A stretch of 64,000 bases of DNA from [Zimmermannella] bifida NBRC 103089 (GCF_001570925.1 NZ_BCSP01000004.1:62001-126000), one strand, 5' to 3'; positions 35,090 through 44,139 are shown, numbered from the stretch's first letter. Notes: generated by a model not told the origin, from the letters alone. Program-made: numbers and translations.

Positions 35090-36046
35090 ATGCGAAACGT
35101 CGCCATCATCGGTTCCGGTCCGGCCGGGTACACCGCCGCAACCTATGTCGCCCGCGCCGGCCTACGTCCGGTGCTGTTTACCTCGGCAGTTGAGGTTGGT
35201 GGCGAGTTGATGAACACCACCGACGTCGAGAACTTCCCGGGCTTCCCCGAGGGCGTCATGGGCCCCGATCTGATGCAGAAGATGCAGGAACAGGCCGAGC
35301 GCTTTGGCACCGAGCTCGTCTTTGACGACGTCACCGAAGTACAGCTCGACGGTGACGTAAAGCAGATCAAGACGGCCTACTCGGGCGACTTCGAGGCACT
35401 CGCCGTCATCATTGCGACCGGTTCGGCCTACCGTCACCTCGGCGTTGCTGGCGAAGAGGCGCTCGCGGGCAAGGGCATTTCGTGGTGCGCCACCTGCGAC
35501 GGCGCGTTCTTCAAGGACCAAGACATCATCGTGGTTGGCGGCGGCGACTCGGCTATGGAAGAGGCGACGTTCCTGACCCGCTTCGCCAAGCGCGTCACCG
35601 TCATCCACCGTTCCGACAACTTCCGTGCCTCGAAGATCATGCTCGAGCGCGCCCGCGCCAACGAGAAGATCGAGTGGATCACGCACGCCGAAGTTGTTGA
35701 GTTCTCGGGTGAACCCACGCTTTCGTACGTGAAACTCCGCGACACCCGCACCGGCGAAGAGCGCGTCATCGAGGCAACCGGCGCGTTTGTTGCCATCGGA
35801 AACGACCCGCGCGTTGATCTGTTCCGCGACCAGATTGCGCTCACCGAAGCCGGCGTTATTGCGGTGGATGGCCGCACGTCGCGTACCAGCGTTGCCGGTG
35901 TGTTTGCCGCCGGTGACGTGATCGACGACCACTACCGCCAAGCCATTACTGCAGCCGGTTCGGGCTGCGTTGCCGCTCTCGACGCCGAGGCGTACATCGC
36001 CGGACTGTCAGACGAGCTGCTTGCTCAGGTAGACGCCGCCGAATAG
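35090..36046 (+). CDS. trxB: Thioredoxin-disulfide reductase
   Basis: 318 residues with the FAD motif GSGPAGYTAATYVARAG (8-24), redox pair CATC (133-136) and NADPH motif GGGDSAMEEATF. It reduces thioredoxin with NADPH in the cytoplasm. Ribosome binding site AAGGAGAG lies just before the ATG. trxA follows 40 bases downstream. Confidence 0.96.
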   Translation: MRNVAIIGSGPAGYTAATYVARAGLRPVLFTSAVEVGGELMNTTDVENFPGFPEGVMGPDLMQKMQEQAERFGTELVFDDVTEVQLDGDVKQIKTAYSGDFEALAVIIATGSAYRHLGVAGEEALAGKGISWCATCDGAFFKDQDIIVVGGGDSAMEEATFLTRFAKRVTVIHRSDNFRASKIMLERARANEKIEWITHAEVVEFSGEPTLSYVKLRDTRTGEERVIEATGAFVAIGNDPRVDLFRDQIALTEAGVIAVDGRTSRTSVAGVFAAGDVIDDHYRQAITAAGSGCVAALDAEAYIAGLSDELLAQVDAAE

Positions 36047-36086
36047 TCGCGCACAACTTACCCATTTCCCAAGCAAAGGAGTCCAA

Positions 36087-36410
36087 ATGACTGCTGCGAA
36101 AGAAATTTCGACCGCCGAGTTCGACGCCGAAGTACTGCGTCACGCCGGTCCCGTAATCGTTGATTTCTGGGCGCCATGGTGCGGTCCCTGCCGCCAGGTT
36201 GCCCCGGTGCTCGACGCCATCGCCGAAGCGCACCCCAAGGTCAAGGTCGTGAAGGTCAACATCGACGACGAGATGGACCTCGCCATGAAGTACCGCATCA
36301 CCTCGATCCCAGCGATCAAGCTGTTCAAGAACGGTGAAGTGCAGCGCGAAGTTGTGGGCGCAAAGCCACGCGCGGCACTCGAGAAGGACTTCGAAGGCTT
36401 TCTCGACTAG
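36087..36410 (+). CDS. trxA: Thioredoxin
   Basis: 107 residues with the active site WCGPC (C32, C35) and the cis-Pro segment ITSIPAIKLFKNG. Receives electrons from TrxB. Preceded by AAAGGAG. A hairpin terminator follows. Confidence 0.96.
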   Translation: MTAAKEISTAEFDAEVLRHAGPVIVDFWAPWCGPCRQVAPVLDAIAEAHPKVKVVKVNIDDEMDLAMKYRITSIPAIKLFKNGEVQREVVGAKPRAALEKDFEGFLD

Positions 36411-36444
36411 TCACCCTGCCAGTTCCGGTAGTGGTTCTAGCAAC

Positions 36445-36479
36445 CGGATGCGGTCACGGCTCGTTCGTGACCGCATCCG
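36445..36479 (+). terminator. Terminator after trxA, stem built on GGATGC/GCATCC
   Basis: CGGATGCGGTCACG (36445-36458) pairs perfectly with CGTGACCGCATCCG (36466-36479) and is followed by TCGTTTTCC. The outer stem is the window's over-represented hexamer in inverted orientation. Confidence 0.75.
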
Positions 36480-36583
36480 TCGTTTTCCGCCCGGTTTGCA
36501 GGCGCTTCGCCACCAAAACGCTGTGCCAAACCGGAGGCCGGGCGTAAACTAAGGCATCGACCTTTAGCTCAAAGAGGATTTAC

Positions 36584-37906
36584 GTGTCATCGCAGAACCA
36601 TTCGAAGCCCGCAGGTGGTCGCAACCTCGACCCCTGGTACGAAACCTATGCATCCCGCACTAAGGGACTGGCGGCCAGCGAAGTTCGAGCGTTGTTCGCG
36701 GTGGCCTCGCGCCCCGAGGTCGTATCGCTGGCCGGTGGTTCGCCGTTCGTAGCGGGTCTGCCCGACGAACTCGTGCACGCCGCGTTCCAGTCGATGATGG
36801 AACACCACGGCCCCGACGCCCTGCAGTACGGTGGCGGCCAGGGCTTGCCGCAGCTGCGCGAGAAGATTCTTGACCTGATCGCCATTGAGGGCATCACCGA
36901 TGCCGGTGCCGATGACATCATCACCACCACCGGTTCGCAGCACGCGATCGACCTGGTGACCAAGCTGTTCATCAACCCGGGTGATGTGATCCTGGTTGAG
37001 TCGCCGAGCTATGTCGGGGCTCTGGGAACCTTCAAGTCGTACGAGGCCGATGTTCGCCACGTCGACATGGACGACGAGGGACTCACGATCGCCGGCGTAA
37101 CCGCGGCCATCCAGACCGCTCGTGCCGAAGGTAAAGAGGTCAAGTTCCTCTACACGGTGCCGAACTACAACAACCCGACCGGCGTGACCATGTCGGTTGC
37201 GCGACGTCGCGAGATTCTCGACCTGTGCATCCGCGAAAACGTGCTCATTGTCGAAGATAACCCGTACGGTCTGCTCTACTTTGACGAGCCCGCACCGGAT
37301 GCGATCCGCTCGATGGACTCGGAACACGTCGTCTATCTCGGCTCGTTCTCGAAGATTCTCTCGCCGGGTGTGCGCGTCGGCTTCGTGGTTGCGCCGCACG
37401 GTATCCGCGAAAAGATGGTGCTCTCGGTCGAGTCGTCGATTCTCTCGCCCTCGATGCTGAACCAGTGGCTTGTGACCGAGTACCTGGCAAGCACCGATTG
37501 GCGCGCACAGATCGACACCTTCCGCGGCATCTACCGCGAGCGCCGCGACGCCATGCTCGAATCGCTGCAGGAACACCTGCCAATGCTCAGCTGGACCGTG
37601 CCCGAAGGCGGCTTCTTCACGTGGGTACAGCTGCCAGAGGGTCTGGATTCGAAGCAGATGCTGCCTCGTGCTGTCACCGAGCTCGTCGCGTACACGCCCG
37701 GTACCGGGTTCTATGTGGATGGCCGTGGTCGCGACAAGATCCGCCTGTCCTTCAGCCTTCCCGAGCCCGAGCGCATCCGCTTGGGTGTACGTCGCCTGGC
37801 GAATGTCATCAACGAAGAGCTCGACCTGCTCGAGACCTTTGGCGCGATGTCGGCGCCCACTGACGATGATGACCACGTCTCGGCCGCCCCGCCGGACCTC
37901 GTCTAA
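36584..37906 (+). CDS. PLP-dependent aminotransferase of the LysN/MocR-like class
   Basis: 440 residues, starting with GTG at 36584 (AGAGGA upstream). Visible: NYNNPTG (194-200), VEDNPYG (223-229) and the Schiff-base lysine K257 in GSFSKILSPGVRVGF. This is the class I/II aminotransferase group that includes 2-aminoadipate aminotransferases and the catalytic half of MocR regulators; there is no DNA-binding domain. The C-terminus has an acidic DDDD tail. Substrate unknown. Confidence 0.83.
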   Translation: MSSQNHSKPAGGRNLDPWYETYASRTKGLAASEVRALFAVASRPEVVSLAGGSPFVAGLPDELVHAAFQSMMEHHGPDALQYGGGQGLPQLREKILDLIAIEGITDAGADDIITTTGSQHAIDLVTKLFINPGDVILVESPSYVGALGTFKSYEADVRHVDMDDEGLTIAGVTAAIQTARAEGKEVKFLYTVPNYNNPTGVTMSVARRREILDLCIRENVLIVEDNPYGLLYFDEPAPDAIRSMDSEHVVYLGSFSKILSPGVRVGFVVAPHGIREKMVLSVESSILSPSMLNQWLVTEYLASTDWRAQIDTFRGIYRERRDAMLESLQEHLPMLSWTVPEGGFFTWVQLPEGLDSKQMLPRAVTELVAYTPGTGFYVDGRGRDKIRLSFSLPEPERIRLGVRRLANVINEELDLLETFGAMSAPTDDDDHVSAAPPDLV

Positions 37907-38031
37907 TGCTGCTCACGTCGGCCGAGCCCCCGTGCCAGGCCTGACTCCCCCACTGTGACCGCCAACCGTTCATCAAATCTCACGCCAAGTTCCCGCGTAA
38001 CTTTGGAACCCGCGTTGTTAAGGAGCCCGCG

Positions 38032-39114
38032 TTGCTAAAAAGTACTGGCCAAATGACTATGCAAGGTCGCCACGTTGTGATCCTCTCTGGTGGAATCTCG
38101 CATGAGCGTGACGTCTCGCTGCGTTCTGGTCGTCGTGTGGCGGATGCGCTGACTCGCGCGGGTGCCAAGGTGACGGTTCGCGAGCCCGACGGCTCGCTGC
38201 TGCCCTGGCTGATTGAGAACCGCGACGACGTTGATGTCGTGTGGCCGGTTCTGCACGGTGCCTCGGGTGAGAACGGTGCGCTGTACTCGCTGCTGCGGGC
38301 GAACGAGTTTGCCTATGTTGGTTCGCGTCCGACCGCGACGAAGCTCGCGTGGAACAAGGCAACCGCGAAGGCACTGGCCAAGCGTGCCGGTCTTGCGACC
38401 CCGCCATCAATCGTGTTGCCGAACGAGATCTTCCGTGAGCTTGGCGCCAAGACCGTTATCGACGCGGTGTCGCGCGGTATTGATTTCCCTGCCGTCGTGA
38501 AGCCTGCCGAGGGCGGTTCGGCGCAGGGTGTTACCCACGTATCGAACGTTGCCGAGCTCGGCCGCGCGCTGATGACCGCGTTCACCTACTGCGACACGGC
38601 ACTCATCGAGAAGCACATCTCGGGTACCGAAGTGATGGTTGGCGTGCTCGACCTCGGCGAGGGCCCGATGACGGTCCCAGCCGTCGAGACGGTGCCGAAC
38701 AACGGTGTGTTTGACTACGCTGCCCGCTACAACCCGGGCGAGACGACCTACTACGCCCCGGCACGCCTGTCGCCCGAGGTCGCGGAGTCGGTGGCACAGC
38801 AGGCGCTGCACGCCTACCGCACGATCGGCCTGGCTGACGTTGCTCGCATTGACTTCATTGTTGATGCCGAAGGCAAGGCCTGGTTCATTGAGGCCGACCC
38901 GATTCCGGGCATGACCGAGACTTCGCTGGTGCCGATGGGTATTGAGGCTGCAGGCTTGCAGCTCTCGGAGGTGTACGCAACGCTTGCGATGATCGCTGCT
39001 GAGCGTGGTCCGCGCAATACGCCAGAGCAGGTTCAGGATGCGTTCGGTTCGGCCGGTGTGTTTGCGAATTCGACGGCTGACGAGGCTGCGGACGAAGCTA
39101 CGGGCGAGAACTAA
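38032..39114 (+). CDS. D-alanine--D-alanine ligase family protein
   Basis: 360 residues of the ATP-grasp Ddl family: VVILSGGISHERDVSLRSG near the N-terminus, KPAEGGSAQGVTHV, and the C-terminal FIEADPIPGMTETSLVP. The last motif reads EADP where typical Ddl has EVNT. Ddl joins two D-Ala for the cell wall. The TTG start at 38032 is supported by AAGGAG 6 bases upstream; an ATG at 38053 is the alternative. Because EVNTxPG is changed to EADPIPG, substrate preference may differ from classical Ddl. Confidence 0.78.
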   Translation: MLKSTGQMTMQGRHVVILSGGISHERDVSLRSGRRVADALTRAGAKVTVREPDGSLLPWLIENRDDVDVVWPVLHGASGENGALYSLLRANEFAYVGSRPTATKLAWNKATAKALAKRAGLATPPSIVLPNEIFRELGAKTVIDAVSRGIDFPAVVKPAEGGSAQGVTHVSNVAELGRALMTAFTYCDTALIEKHISGTEVMVGVLDLGEGPMTVPAVETVPNNGVFDYAARYNPGETTYYAPARLSPEVAESVAQQALHAYRTIGLADVARIDFIVDAEGKAWFIEADPIPGMTETSLVPMGIEAAGLQLSEVYATLAMIAAERGPRNTPEQVQDAFGSAGVFANSTADEAADEATGEN

Positions 39115-39142
39115 ACCGAACATCCGCATCCGACAACCAAAC

Positions 39143-39182
39143 AAGAACGGTGGCGTGCCCGTAGTGGGTCGCCACCGTTCTT
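39143..39182. terminator. Bidirectional terminator between ddl-like gene and parB
   Basis: AAGAACGGTGGCG (39143-39155) pairs with CGCCACCGTTCTT (39170-39182), between two convergent genes. Confidence 0.8.
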
Positions 39183-39214
39183 CGTTGTGTGGTGCGTGGT
39201 CGTGTGTTCCGCGG

Positions 39215-40636
39215 TTAGACCTCGGTGTCTTCGCCGAGTTCTTCGAGGATGCGGTTGAGATCGGCTACCGACGCGAAGTCGATGCGGATCGTGCCCTTGG
39301 TCTTGCGCAGCGATACCTGAACACGGGTGTTGAGGCGATCGCCCAGTCGCTCCCCCACCTCGTTGAGGTGTGCGGTGAGCGAATCTGAGTGCTGTTCTCC
39401 TCGACGAGGGTTGGCACGGCCGGCGCGAGTCGCGCTGGTGGCCGCTGCAGCTTCTGCCTGACGCACCGAAAGCTGCTCGTTGACGATCTTGTCGGCCAGC
39501 TGCGCCATTGCGATGGGCTCGCCTACCGAGAGGACGGCACGGGCATGTCCGGCGCTTAGAACGCCAGCAGCGACGCGACGCTGTACTTCTACGGGCAGGT
39601 TGAGCAGACGCAGCGTGTTCGAGATCTGCGGGCGCGAACGGCCGATGCGCTCGGCGAGTTCGTCCTGTGTGCAGCCGAAGTCATCGAGCAGCTGGCGGTA
39701 GGCCGAGGCTTCTTCAAGCGGGTTGAGTTCTGCGCGGTGCAGGTTCTCGAGCAACGCGTCACGAAGCATGTCTTCGTCGTTCGTGTCGCGGATGATTGCC
39801 GGCACTTCGGTGCGGCCAGATGCCTTGGTAGCGCGCAGGCGGCGCTCACCCATGATGAGCTCGAAGTCGCCTTCGGCACGACGGGGGTCGTCTTCGGCAA
39901 GCGGACGCACGACGATTGGCTGCAGCACACCAAACTCGCGCACCGAGATGATCAGTTCGTCGAGTGCGTCCTGATCGAATTCGTGACGCGGCTGCTTGGC
40001 ATTCGGAACGATCCGGTACGGGTCGAGCTCGGCAAGACGTGCGCCGGGAACCGGCAGCAGTTCCATCTCGTCGTCGCTTGCCGCGGTGTCAGTTGCAGCA
40101 CTGTCGCCAGCTGTTGCGGCGGTGGATGCGGTTTCGAGCGATGCTGTGTCGGTTACTGCCGCCGCTGTGGTCGTTTCCTCGGTACTCGTACTGTCTGTCG
40201 ACTCGACTGCGTCATCAGATCGATCATTGTCGATACGCTCAATAGCTTCATCGGCCTGCATCGATGCGTTACGCAACTCTTCGATCGATGGCTCAGACGT
40301 TTTCTTCGCCGTTGCACGAGATGTTGTTGCGCTCTTTGCTGCAGATTTCGTTGATTTAGCGGTCGAGGCGGCCTTCTTGGCCGTTGATTTCGATGCGGAT
40401 GCGGTTCGCGAGGACGCGGTCTTGGTCGACTTCGCCTTGGCGCCGGTCGACTTGGTGCGTGCCGGAGCTGCATTAGTTGTTGTCGATGCGGTGTCAGTCT
40501 CGGCGGTGCTTACGGTGCGACCAGTTGGCGCGGAACCATTAAAGAAGACGTCAATGTCTCGTTCGGACTGAGCCGGTGCCTGGGGAATGAGTGCGCTGAG
40601 GCCGCGGCCGAGGCCGGACCGTTTCTTCGTTGCCAT
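39215..40636 (-). CDS. parB: Chromosome partitioning protein ParB with large disordered insert
   Basis: 473 residues, longer than the usual 300-350. Residues 6-18 carry the ParA-activating KRSGLGRGLSALI motif. Residues about 60-112 are Lys/Ala/Ser/Thr-rich (KSTAKKAASTAKSTKSAAKS), histone H1-like. Residues about 115-190 are acidic. The CTPase core starts near 192, with the CTP-binding motif GERRLRA at 263-269, then the helix-turn-helix that reads parS and a C-terminal dimer domain. ParB loads at parS as a CTP-dependent clamp and spreads. It lies 6 bases downstream of parA. Eleven perfect parS sites lie within 5 kb. Confidence 0.95.
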   Translation of the reverse strand: MATKKRSGLGRGLSALIPQAPAQSERDIDVFFNGSAPTGRTVSTAETDTASTTTNAAPARTKSTGAKAKSTKTASSRTASASKSTAKKAASTAKSTKSAAKSATTSRATAKKTSEPSIEELRNASMQADEAIERIDNDRSDDAVESTDSTSTEETTTAAAVTDTASLETASTAATAGDSAATDTAASDDEMELLPVPGARLAELDPYRIVPNAKQPRHEFDQDALDELIISVREFGVLQPIVVRPLAEDDPRRAEGDFELIMGERRLRATKASGRTEVPAIIRDTNDEDMLRDALLENLHRAELNPLEEASAYRQLLDDFGCTQDELAERIGRSRPQISNTLRLLNLPVEVQRRVAAGVLSAGHARAVLSVGEPIAMAQLADKIVNEQLSVRQAEAAAATSATRAGRANPRRGEQHSDSLTAHLNEVGERLGDRLNTRVQVSLRKTKGTIRIDFASVADLNRILEELGEDTEV

Positions 40637-40642
40637 GTGTGC

Positions 40643-41560
40643 TTAGGCTCCTCGCCGTGCGATTTCTAGTGCTGCTTCGCGATAGGCAACAGCGCCTACG
40701 CCATTGGGGTCGTACGTCATGATGGTCTGCTGGAAACTTGGCGCCTCCGAGATGCGGACCGAACGTGGGATCGTCGTTTCGAGCGTTTCCTTGGGGAAGT
40801 GCGTGCGAACGTCTTCAACGACGTCCTGGGCCAGGTTGAGACGCTTGTCAAACATCGTCAGCAGGATGGTGCTGAGTTTCGGCGGGTGCGTGAGCCGGCT
40901 CGAAAACGCATAGATCGAACGCACGAGCTGCTCAAGGCCTTCGAGGGCGTAGTACTCGGTCTGCATAGGCACGAGGATCTCTTTGGCCGCGCTGAAAGCG
41001 TTCATCGTGAGCATGCTGAGCGATGGTGGGCAGTCAATGAGGACGTAGTCGAAACCGTGACCGTTCTTCGCGCTGATGTTGAGGAACTCGTACAGGCTCT
41101 TACGCAGGCGCGTCTGGCCGTCATCGAGCGGGAAGAGTTCGATCTCAGCGCTGGCGAGGGCGAGTGTGGCCGGGCAGCAGTAGAGGTTCTCAATGCTGGT
41201 TGAGCGCACGATTGCCTCGGCCATCGGCAGGTCCTTCAGTATCGTTTCGTAGGTACCGGGGACGTCACTATTGGTGTTTACGCCGAGGGCACTGGAAGCG
41301 TTGCCCTGCGGGTCGATGTCGATGACGAGCACCCGCATCCCGTTGAGCGCGAATGCAGCGGCAAGGTTAACCGTCGAGGTGGTCTTACCTACGCCGCCCT
41401 TCTGGTTCGACACCGCAATGATGCGAGTCTCAGCGGGTGCCGGCATGGTCGCAGCCTTCAGCTTCTTGCGACGCAGGCGCAATGCTTCAAGTTGACGCGC
41501 AAGTGGTGAGTCAAACTCATCAAACACTGGTGGCGCACCTCTCTCTGGTTCCTTCGACAT
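40643..41560 (-). CDS. parA: Chromosome partitioning ATPase ParA
   Basis: About 305 residues from the ATG at 41560 (a GTG two codons upstream is possible). Deviant Walker A KGGVGKTTS (54-62), then DIDPQGNAS and DYVLIDCPPSLS. ParA binds DNA as an ATP dimer and is displaced by ParB, moving origins apart. The first 45 residues are an N-terminal extension before the ATPase domain. Upstream lie two perfect DnaA boxes and a near-perfect parS. Confidence 0.95.
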   Translation of the reverse strand: MSKEPERGAPPVFDEFDSPLARQLEALRLRRKKLKAATMPAPAETRIIAVSNQKGGVGKTTSTVNLAAAFALNGMRVLVIDIDPQGNASSALGVNTNSDVPGTYETILKDLPMAEAIVRSTSIENLYCCPATLALASAEIELFPLDDGQTRLRKSLYEFLNISAKNGHGFDYVLIDCPPSLSMLTMNAFSAAKEILVPMQTEYYALEGLEQLVRSIYAFSSRLTHPPKLSTILLTMFDKRLNLAQDVVEDVRTHFPKETLETTIPRSVRISEAPSFQQTIMTYDPNGVGAVAYREAALEIARRGA

Positions 41561-41762
41561 CGTCACAGGTCAGCGTCAATCTTCGCACCACTTCCGCACA
41601 GTATCGGGATTGGTTCCCGCACTGTGGATAACTGATGCGGTTGACCTGTTCTCCACACATTCCCCACAACAATCTGCCCCAATGTGCACAAGCTGTGGAT
41701 AACTTTCCTCTGGTTCCGTTTTACGTGAAACGGAATTTCTTGGAGCTCAGTAATTGGATGCG
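41561..41762. promoter_or_regulatory. parA promoter region with two DnaA boxes and a near-parS
   Basis: A 202-bp gap between parA and rsmG. It contains exact DnaA boxes (TGTGGATAA) at 41623-41631 and 41694-41702, further box-like sequences (TTCTCCACACA, TCCCCACAA), and GTTTTACGTGAAAC at 41718-41731, one base from the parS core. Confidence 0.7.
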
Positions 41763-42464
41763 TTAGGCAACGGTTGCGACCACCGCGCGAGTCGGCTCGG
41801 TGTCGAGATCCGTTCCGACTTCTTCAACGCGAACATCAACGAGACCGAATCGGCGAATAACCTTTGCCGCCTTCTCAATCTCAGCCTCGGCATTCTTGCC
41901 CTTCATGAGAACGAGTTCGCCCTCGTACCGAACCAGTGGGGCCGTCCATGGAATGAGCTTGCTCAGTGCCGCAACACCGCGGGCCGTAACCTGGTCGAAT
42001 GTATGCGTATCGAACAATTCTTCTGCGCGTGCGCGGACCGCAGTGACGTTGGTGAGGTCAAGCGACTTGATCTGCTGTGTAAGCCAAGTGTGGCGACGTT
42101 CCATGGGATCGATAAGCGTGAACTGCACGTCCGGGCGAGCAATAGCGAGCGGGATTCCGGGGAGTCCGGCACCTGATCCGATATCACCAACGGTGCCGTT
42201 GAGGAGTGGTGCAATGAGCGCGGAGTTTACGACGTGACGCGTCCACAGGCGCGGGTATTCGAGGGGGCCGAGCAGGCCAAGGGTTTCACCGTCGCGAGCA
42301 AGTGCGTCAGCATACTGCTGAGCCACATCGACGCGGTCGCCGAAAATTGCTTCTGCTACAGCAGGGCGGGGTTCAACCGGCACGGTTTCTCCGTCGAGAA
42401 CGACTTCTGTGACCGGTGATTCTTTGTTCGCGGATGCGGTGGTCAGGTCCTCGTGTTCACTCAT
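41763..42464 (-). CDS. rsmG: 16S rRNA (guanine527-N7)-methyltransferase
   Basis: 233 residues of the GidB/RsmG family with the SAM motif VGDIGSGAGLPGIPLAIARPD and the LTNVTAVRARAEEL and VTARGVAALSKLIPW motifs. It methylates G527 of 16S rRNA. The first perfect parS lies 26 bases upstream of its start, so ParB loading could affect its transcription. Confidence 0.95.
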   Translation of the reverse strand: MSEHEDLTTASANKESPVTEVVLDGETVPVEPRPAVAEAIFGDRVDVAQQYADALARDGETLGLLGPLEYPRLWTRHVVNSALIAPLLNGTVGDIGSGAGLPGIPLAIARPDVQFTLIDPMERRHTWLTQQIKSLDLTNVTAVRARAEELFDTHTFDQVTARGVAALSKLIPWTAPLVRYEGELVLMKGKNAEAEIEKAAKVIRRFGLVDVRVEEVGTDLDTEPTRAVVATVA

Positions 42465-42489
42465 GACACTCCTTCGTTCAGTGTCTATT

Positions 42490-42503
42490 GTTTCACGTGA
42501 AAC
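42490..42503. promoter_or_regulatory. parS site 1
   Basis: Exact GTTTCACGTGAAAC, flanked by T and G; 26 bases upstream of the rsmG start codon. Confidence 0.93.
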
Positions 42504-42811
42504 GCTGCGGTTTCCGATCGTTCCGAAGTAGCCAGAACATCACCACGCGCGGGGACTGGAGCGCGTCATGTCGGCCCCACACATGCGAACCAGTGACGCC
42601 ATTACAGAGACCTTTTATGCTGCTGATCTGGCCTTTTGTGGTTCCTACTTGCCGAAACACTGTTCCCACCGAGCATTTGAGCAAGTACATTGCTTGGAGT
42701 GTTCCCCTCATGGGCTGTTCTACTTCCGTACGCTGGTCGCCATGTTCCACAGTGAGCGGTACGGAGTCACTGTGCTTTGGAACCTTTTCGCCGTTGAAAC
42801 ATGCCAGGTTT

Positions 42812-42826
42812 GTTTCAACGTGAAAC
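42812..42826. promoter_or_regulatory. Degenerate parS with one-base insertion
   Basis: GTTTCAACGTGAAAC: both half-sites are intact but one extra A lengthens the centre, which should weaken ParB dimer binding. Confidence 0.5.
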
Positions 42827-43153
42827 ACGACTACCCCAAGGGTCAATGTAGGCTCACGGCAAGGCTACACAGATGGCCGCCCCCTGCTCCAGATGCGAGA
42901 CGAAGCATTCATGGCAGGGACCTCATCCACAGCAACATCGGGTCCACGGGGCAACACCAAATGTCCTGAGTGCCATCAAAACAGCCGAGCCCACCGAACC
43001 CAATAGAGCTGAGTCTGGACGAAGCCGGTCTAGTTAGGTCTGGATTGGTCTGTCCCGATTCAACCCCCACTCATTCACCGAACAGGGTTCTCAGAAGTGG
43101 AATTTGTTCGATCAAGGTCTGCGATGGTTGCTCGACCAGACACGATCGGGGCC

Positions 43154-43167
43154 GTTTCACGTGAAAC
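43154..43167. promoter_or_regulatory. parS site 2
   Basis: Exact 14-bp core, flanked by C and A. Confidence 0.93.
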
Positions 43168-43298
43168 ACTTTGCACATCGTCAGTCCCCATCGTTCGCCA
43201 ACCATGCGGAGTGCGGGAGCTCGCCATGTCCCGGTTTGAGTCACCAATAGCCCGTCACTCCAGGCAAGGGGGCCAAACAGGAACCTCAAGGCGTCTAC

Positions 43299-43312
43299 GT
43301 TTCACGTGAAAC
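43299..43312. promoter_or_regulatory. parS site 3
   Basis: Exact 14-bp core, flanked by C and T; 145 bp from site 2. Confidence 0.93.
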
Positions 43313-43420
43313 TCGCGTCGTTGATCTCCCAACTCGGGTAGCGAATGCCTCAAGTAGCCGCGGTGCCCGAAACAGACGCGTTCTGTACTGGCGTTCTGGG
43401 CTCGAGGGTCTGGCGTCTGA

Positions 43421-43490
43421 CAACAGACAACAGGCAACAGGCAACAGGCAACAGGCAACAGGCAACAGGCAACAGGCAACAGGCAACAGG
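43421..43490 (+). repeat. CAACAGG heptamer tandem repeat
   Basis: Ten contiguous 7-base units: the first is CAACAGA and the other nine are exact CAACAGG, between parS sites 3 and 4. A 7-bp unit in non-coding DNA is likely to vary in copy number by slippage. Confidence 0.95.
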
Positions 43491-43595
43491 CAAAGCATGT
43501 CCTCGCCCCGTGGAACTAATGCTCCAGACCATGATCGGTTCCATTCGCGCGAAGCATCCACGTGGTCGCCCCGATCGAATGGATAACGTGGGGTC

Positions 43596-43609
43596 GTTTC
43601 ACGTGAAAC
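43596..43609. promoter_or_regulatory. parS site 4
   Basis: Exact 14-bp core, flanked by C and G. Confidence 0.93.
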
Positions 43610-43715
43610 GAAGCTCGCACGAAAGTAGTGAAGTTGCACAGGAGGGGTGCTATCGAACGGAAAGACAGACAGAATCCCACCTCATTGGGCGATACATCAC
43701 GGTCACAGTGTTCCC

Positions 43716-43729
43716 GTTTCACGTGAAAC
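43716..43729. promoter_or_regulatory. parS site 5
   Basis: Exact 14-bp core, flanked by C and A; the closest pair, 120 bp from site 4. Confidence 0.93.
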
Positions 43730-44125
43730 ATGTCAATCCGCAATTTTTCTCGTCGTCAGAATGCATCCTGCACTCATTTGTTGTCGGGTTTCGAGGGAAT
43801 TCCAGTTGCATTTTGTGGCTCAATTCCGCCCAGAATTTGGACGGTTGCTCTTCGTCAGAGGCCGGCATAGTGACATGTGGACCCTATGTACTCACCAGGA
43901 TTGTCGCGATGCTTCGTGAGCCAAGAGTAGATCGGTAGACGCTAGCCCGGTAGCCGGATAGCCCGGTGCGTGGCTTCGCGAATCTGCTTATGACCTGTGG
44001 CCTGTGACCAGTGACCCGTGGGCGTGGGTGTAAGTGCGGGTGCGGGTGCGGGTGCGGATCCAATACATCAAGCGAAAATGCATCGTCTATTGAACGCTGT
44101 TCCCCTTGATACCGATCATTCGCCA

Positions 44126-44139
44126 TTTCATGTGAAACA
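44126..44139. promoter_or_regulatory. Degenerate parS (two mismatches)
   Basis: ATTTCATGTGAAAC differs from the core at two positions. It lies in the 570-bp gap between sites 5 and 6 and may be a decayed site. Confidence 0.45.

Noticed and set aside
35725-35740. ACGTGAAAC matching half of parS inside trxB
   Set aside because: The left half differs (TTTCGTACGTGAAAC), so the palindrome is broken. A similar partial match in rpmG was rejected for the same reason.
42568-42969. 133-residue plus-strand open frame in the parS block
   Set aside because: No recognisable domain, no ribosome binding site, and it contains a degenerate parS. The surrounding DNA is non-coding in character.
43421-43490. 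Heptamer array as a CRISPR
   Set aside because: Contiguous 7-bp units with no spacers and no cas genes.
43345-43938. 197-residue open frame across the CAACAGG repeat
   Set aside because: Its length comes from a 7-bp repeat that stays open in every frame and from parS sites read as FHVK.
44021-44058. GTGCGGG-type short repeats in the parS block as a regulatory element
   Set aside because: Only about four hexamer units of simple sequence; no further structure seen.
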